Assembly (NCBI GenBank): GCA_029262035.1
Contig: JAJDAE010000194.1
Location: forward strand, 1-64,000
DNA from: Candidatus Zhuqueibacterota bacterium
GTDB lineage: Bacteria; Zhuqueibacterota; Zhuqueibacteria; Oceanimicrobiales; Oceanimicrobiaceae
Length of the DNA: 64,000 nucleotides
Direction: 5' to 3'
A program made the translations under genes and the position numbers. Positions 60,744 through 64,000 of the stretch are shown in pieces. A model generated the notes under the pieces. That model ran no database searches. It saw only the letters and a program-made list of their open reading frames with translations, and was not told the origin of the DNA. Numbering within the stretch: the first letter of the stretch is position 1; every line of letters begins with the position of its first letter.

Positions 60744-61145
60744 TTAAGGATATTCAACAAGCTCAATCAGAATCCCACCCATACTTTTGGGATGTATAAA
60801 GGCGACTTTTGTTCCCCCGGCGCCTGCTTCAGAAATATTTTCAATAAATTCAATTCCAGCTTTTGAAAGTCCGAGCTTTGTTTCGATCAAGTCTTCGACC
60901 TCAAAGCAAAGATGATGGATCCCCTCACCCTTTTTCTCGATAAACTTGCTTATGGGAGAATCCGGACTGGTTCCCTGCAATAACTCAAGCCGGCTTTCAC
61001 CAACAGGATAAAATGCAACTTCCACATTTTGCGATTCCACTAACTCCCCTATCGGCGATTTGACATCTGTCAGAGTTTTAAATTTTTGTTTGGAAGTTTT
61101 TAAATCCGAAACAGCGATACCAATGTGGTCCAATTTTTTTATCAT
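60744..61145 (-). CDS. mce: Methylmalonyl-CoA epimerase
   Basis: KLDHIGIAVSDL..., EGIHHLCFEVEDL, HPKSMGGILIELVEYP. Confidence 0.93.
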   Translation of the reverse strand: MIKKLDHIGIAVSDLKTSKQKFKTLTDVKSPIGELVESQNVEVAFYPVGESRLELLQGTSPDSPISKFIEKKGEGIHHLCFEVEDLIETKLGLSKAGIEFIENISEAGAGGTKVAFIHPKSMGGILIELVEYP

Positions 61146-61146
61146 A

Positions 61147-61995
61147 TTAATTGACTAATAATGAAAAATCCATAGCTTGTGCGGAATGTGTTAATGCACC
61201 AACTGAAATAAAATCCACGCCGGTTTCAGCAAATCCCCTGACAGTCTCCAGCGTAACGCCACCGGAGATTTCAGTTTCAAGGCGACCGTTTACAAATTCA
61301 ACAGCCATCTGAATATCTTTGAGTGACATGTTATCGAGCATTACTCTTTGAATCGGTAAATCAACTGCTTCTTTCAATTGACTTAAATTGGTCACTTCAA
61401 CTTCAATTTTCAGCTCGAGTTTTTCAACTTTCATGCTTTGAACGGCAAGGGTCACAGCATTTGAAATGCTTCCGGCTGCCGCTATATGATTATCCTTAAT
61501 TAAAATCATATCATATAAACCCATGCGGTGATTTTGTCCACCACCCATTTTAACAGCGTACTTTTCCAATTTCCGATAACCGGGGGTTGTCTTTCTCGTG
61601 TCTAGGATTTTTGCCTTTGTACCTCCTACTTTTTCTACAAAGCTGGAAGTCAAAGTTGCGATTCCGGAAAGACGCTGAAGAAAGTTAAGCGCAGTTCGTT
61701 CGGCTGTTAGAATCGAAATAGCGTTACCACTTATGCTACAAATTAAATCCTCATTCTGTGTCGTCTCACCATCCTGGAAATGATACTCAATTAGAATATC
61801 CGCATGACACTTTTTAAAAACGTATTCGAAGATATTCAACCCGGCTAAAACACCTTCTTGCCTGGCTATTAGCTTAGCATTGCAGGTCGCTTCAGGAGTA
61901 AGTATAAACTTTGAAGTGCAGTCGCCGAGGTTTTCCAAGTCCTCGTGCAATGCATTTTCAACTAGAGATATTACTTGAGAATTTATTGAAATCAT
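61147..61995 (-). CDS. nadC: Nicotinate-nucleotide pyrophosphorylase (carboxylating)
   Basis: ALHEDLENLGDCTS, ERTALNFLQRLSGIATLT, LDTRKTTPGYRKLEKYAVKMGGGQNHRMGLYDMILIKDNH. Confidence 0.97.
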   Translation of the reverse strand: MISINSQVISLVENALHEDLENLGDCTSKFILTPEATCNAKLIARQEGVLAGLNIFEYVFKKCHADILIEYHFQDGETTQNEDLICSISGNAISILTAERTALNFLQRLSGIATLTSSFVEKVGGTKAKILDTRKTTPGYRKLEKYAVKMGGGQNHRMGLYDMILIKDNHIAAAGSISNAVTLAVQSMKVEKLELKIEVEVTNLSQLKEAVDLPIQRVMLDNMSLKDIQMAVEFVNGRLETEISGGVTLETVRGFAETGVDFISVGALTHSAQAMDFSLLVN

Positions 61996-62061
61996 ACTAT
62001 CCCGGGTACTTTATGGCAGGGTTACAATAACTATAAATTGAAATAAAATCAATACTAAAAT

Positions 62062-62086
62062 AAAAAAAGCCGTGCATTCGCACAGC
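62062..62086 (-). terminator. Intrinsic terminator downstream of the VIT/vWA gene
   Basis: Minus strand GCTGTGC-GAAT-GCACGGC followed by TTTTTTTA. Confidence 0.85.
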
Positions 62087-62142
62087 AATTTTCCTTGCTG
62101 AAATTAAGCAGGAATAAATGGAGTTCTTAAAGAAGAGAGAAT

Positions 62143-64000
62143 TTAAAATGGCAAACGGCTTATCTCCTCAAGTCCGTATTTATCTATCTTGATGTGGTAG
62201 CCGGCGTGACTCAAATCCAGGCGGTTCCCTAACGCCAAAAATGGGCGTAAAACGGAGATTTCTTTCGCCAAATCAAAGTAGGCTTTACCGCCATATTTGA
62301 GATGCAAACCATGGTCGCTATCTTTTGATTCTAAAGAAATTGCAGTATCTTGCCAATATCCATCTGTATTTAACTTAAAAATTCTATTATTTATATTTTT
62401 TGTTTTTGTATTAATTGTTTGGTTGAATGAAACAGCCTCTTTTAAGCTTTTCAGGGTTTCGATTCTTGCGATTACTTTTTCCCCGGTAAATTCATCATTT
62501 TTTTCAGTACTAACATCAAAATCATCTAAAAGTGGAGAGAGTTCTTTTCTAAAATATTCATACTCAGATTTACTAAAAACCTTATGCTTTTCCAGCGAGA
62601 ATCCGAGTTTTCTTTTTTGCCAAATATATTTAATGAAAATATTTTCGTTAGAGCTTTGAGCAAAAGTTATATCAAACTGTAGTTTTTTTTCACCATTCTG
62701 ACCATTTCCGCTTAAATATAAATTGAACTGCCCTGGCTGTTTATATCTTCCAACAATTATAATTTTTGCATTCTGGTAGATATTCAGGTAATTGTTCCCA
62801 AACACATCTCTAAGTTCAGCATTTGAAACTGAAAAATTAATTGAACCCAATACGGGAGATTTAACCGACTTGATAAATTGAACCAGTCTGTCGCTTAATT
62901 GGGATAACCGCTGAACATATTCCGAATGCCCGCTCGTGAGACTTGTAAGACTTTGCAACAATTTTGCATCTACTTCACTTTTAATTGCAAATGTATGAAT
63001 TTGATAATCGTATGCGTTTAATCCTTTGACATTTTCGAGTATAGTGAAAGTATCTGTAACACCAACAGTTGGCACACCATCAGTAATAAAAATAATCTGT
63101 TTTATCTTGTCATATTTGGGTTTAATGCTAAATGCCGTTAAAAGCGCTGCGTTAATATTTGTGCCACCACCGGAAACCAGGGCTTCAACGTACTCGCAAG
63201 CATCTGTACTAAACTCCGAAGCTTTGACCAGATTCTTTTGGTAGATTTTTATTGCAGAGCCGTAGGTTATTATGTTGAAATAGTCATCTCGATTTAGATT
63301 TTTGATAGATCGTTTCAACCCGTTTTGGGCGAACTTAAGCTTTTCGCCTGCCATACTACCTGAAACATCTAAAACAAAAATAATGTCTTTGGGTAAAATT
63401 TTACTTTTAGGCACAGGATTTAATGGTGAGGCCAAAAGCATAAAGTAGCCATCCTTTGACTCATCTGGCCTGTAGCTTAGTACATTGCAGCTTATATCCT
63501 TTTCATCCTGGGCATAATAAAGTACAAGGTCGTTTGAAAGCAAATCCTTATTATTTACAGAAATATTTACCCGTGATCTGTTTTTGCGGTCAATGTTTAT
63601 ATTGCAATTAGGAGAATAAATATTCTTAATATAAGAATCCGAAAGTAAAGTGACTTTGAAGCTTTTTTCAAATGCGACGGCATCTTTCTTTAAATCACTC
63701 AATCCTTCCAGAGACACAGCCGTAGAGGCTATTACAGTATAATTTTTTAGTCCTCTACCAGATGTTATTTCAAACGCCCTTCTTTGCAGGTTGCCCGGAT
63801 ATCTTGGAAAATCAAGTCTTGTAAGTCCGCCCTCTGTATTCAGAATTTGAGAATATTTAAAAGTAATAGACCGTTTTTCTTTTGCCGGAATCTGATATGC
63901 ATTAACCTGAAACCACTGCCTGTCCATTAAATCAAAAAAAGACGGGCTGAAACCGTCTTTTATAAATGCAAAGCAGAGTTGAGTTGACTGTTTCTTCTCC
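62143..64000 (-). CDS. VIT + von Willebrand factor A domain protein (N-terminus beyond window)
   Basis: MIDAS-type IIFVLDVSGSMAGEK; frame open past the listed ATG (63927) to window edge: ...QLCFAFIKDGFSPSFFDLMDRQWFQV; VIT-like PAKEKRSITFKYSQIL. Confidence 0.88.
   Translation of the reverse strand, partial: EKKQSTQLCFAFIKDGFSPSFFDLMDRQWFQVNAYQIPAKEKRSITFKYSQILNTEGGLTRLDFPRYPGNLQRRAFEITSGRGLKNYTVIASTAVSLEGLSDLKKDAVAFEKSFKVTLLSDSYIKNIYSPNCNINIDRKNRSRVNISVNNKDLLSNDLVLYYAQDEKDISCNVLSYRPDESKDGYFMLLASPLNPVPKSKILPKDIIFVLDVSGSMAGEKLKFAQNGLKRSIKNLNRDDYFNIITYGSAIKIYQKNLVKASEFSTDACEYVEALVSGGGTNINAALLTAFSIKPKYDKIKQIIFITDGVPTVGVTDTFTILENVKGLNAYDYQIHTFAIKSEVDAKLLQSLTSLTSGHSEYVQRLSQLSDRLVQFIKSVKSPVLGSINFSVSNAELRDVFGNNYLNIYQNAKIIIVGRYKQPGQFNLYLSGNGQNGEKKLQFDITFAQSSNENIFIKYIWQKRKLGFSLEKHKVFSKSEYEYFRKELSPLLDDFDVSTEKNDEFTGEKVIARIETLKSLKEAVSFNQTINTKTKNINNRIFKLNTDGYWQDTAISLESKDSDHGLHLKYGGKAYFDLAKEISVLRPFLALGNRLDLSHAGYHIKIDKYGLEEISRLPF

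Noticed and set aside
63938-63960. Terminator-like hairpin AAAGACGG-tttcagc-CCGTCTTT with T tract just upstream of the listed start of the VIT/vWA ORF
   Set aside because: The reading frame is open through it to the window edge (..FAFIKDGFSPSFFDLMDRQW..), so it is intragenic coding sequence.

Overview
This 64 kb window is bacterial chromosome, with about 58 supported protein genes and 2 tRNAs. A T9SS-type C-terminal sorting domain, a PorV-like protein, Omp85 proteins and FnIII secreted proteins suggest an FCB-group lineage (Calditrichota/KSB1-like); this placement is inference. Main observations: (1) A strong dif-like site (36860-36887) lies where gene orientation flips: genes to the left are mostly +, genes to the right almost all -. 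This suggests the replication terminus, with a Xer recombinase gene about 7 kb away. (2) Several good sigma-54 (-24/-12) motifs lie in front of an NtrC-family activator, a FliA-like sigma factor operon that leads to a FlgA-like gene and csrA, and two noncoding, structured, terminator-ended intergenic regions (candidate sRNAs). One of these carries a near-consensus CsrA hairpin (ACA-UGGA-UGU). (3) An apparent operon at 7.3-24.3 kb encodes a giant T9SS-sorted FnIII protein, a second FnIII protein, a PorV/TPR protein, a MotA/TolQ-like protein with an extra N-terminal secreted domain, two ExbD proteins, a TonB-like protein and a TPR/NHL protein, i.e. a possible dedicated energised envelope machine. 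(4) tgt appears to start at a CTG codon overlapping the radA stop (CTGA). (5) A REP-like palindromic element sits inside the loop of a terminator-like inverted repeat. No CRISPR array, transposase, prophage or rRNA was recognised. No computation was run; coordinates were read by eye from the sequence and the ORF track.
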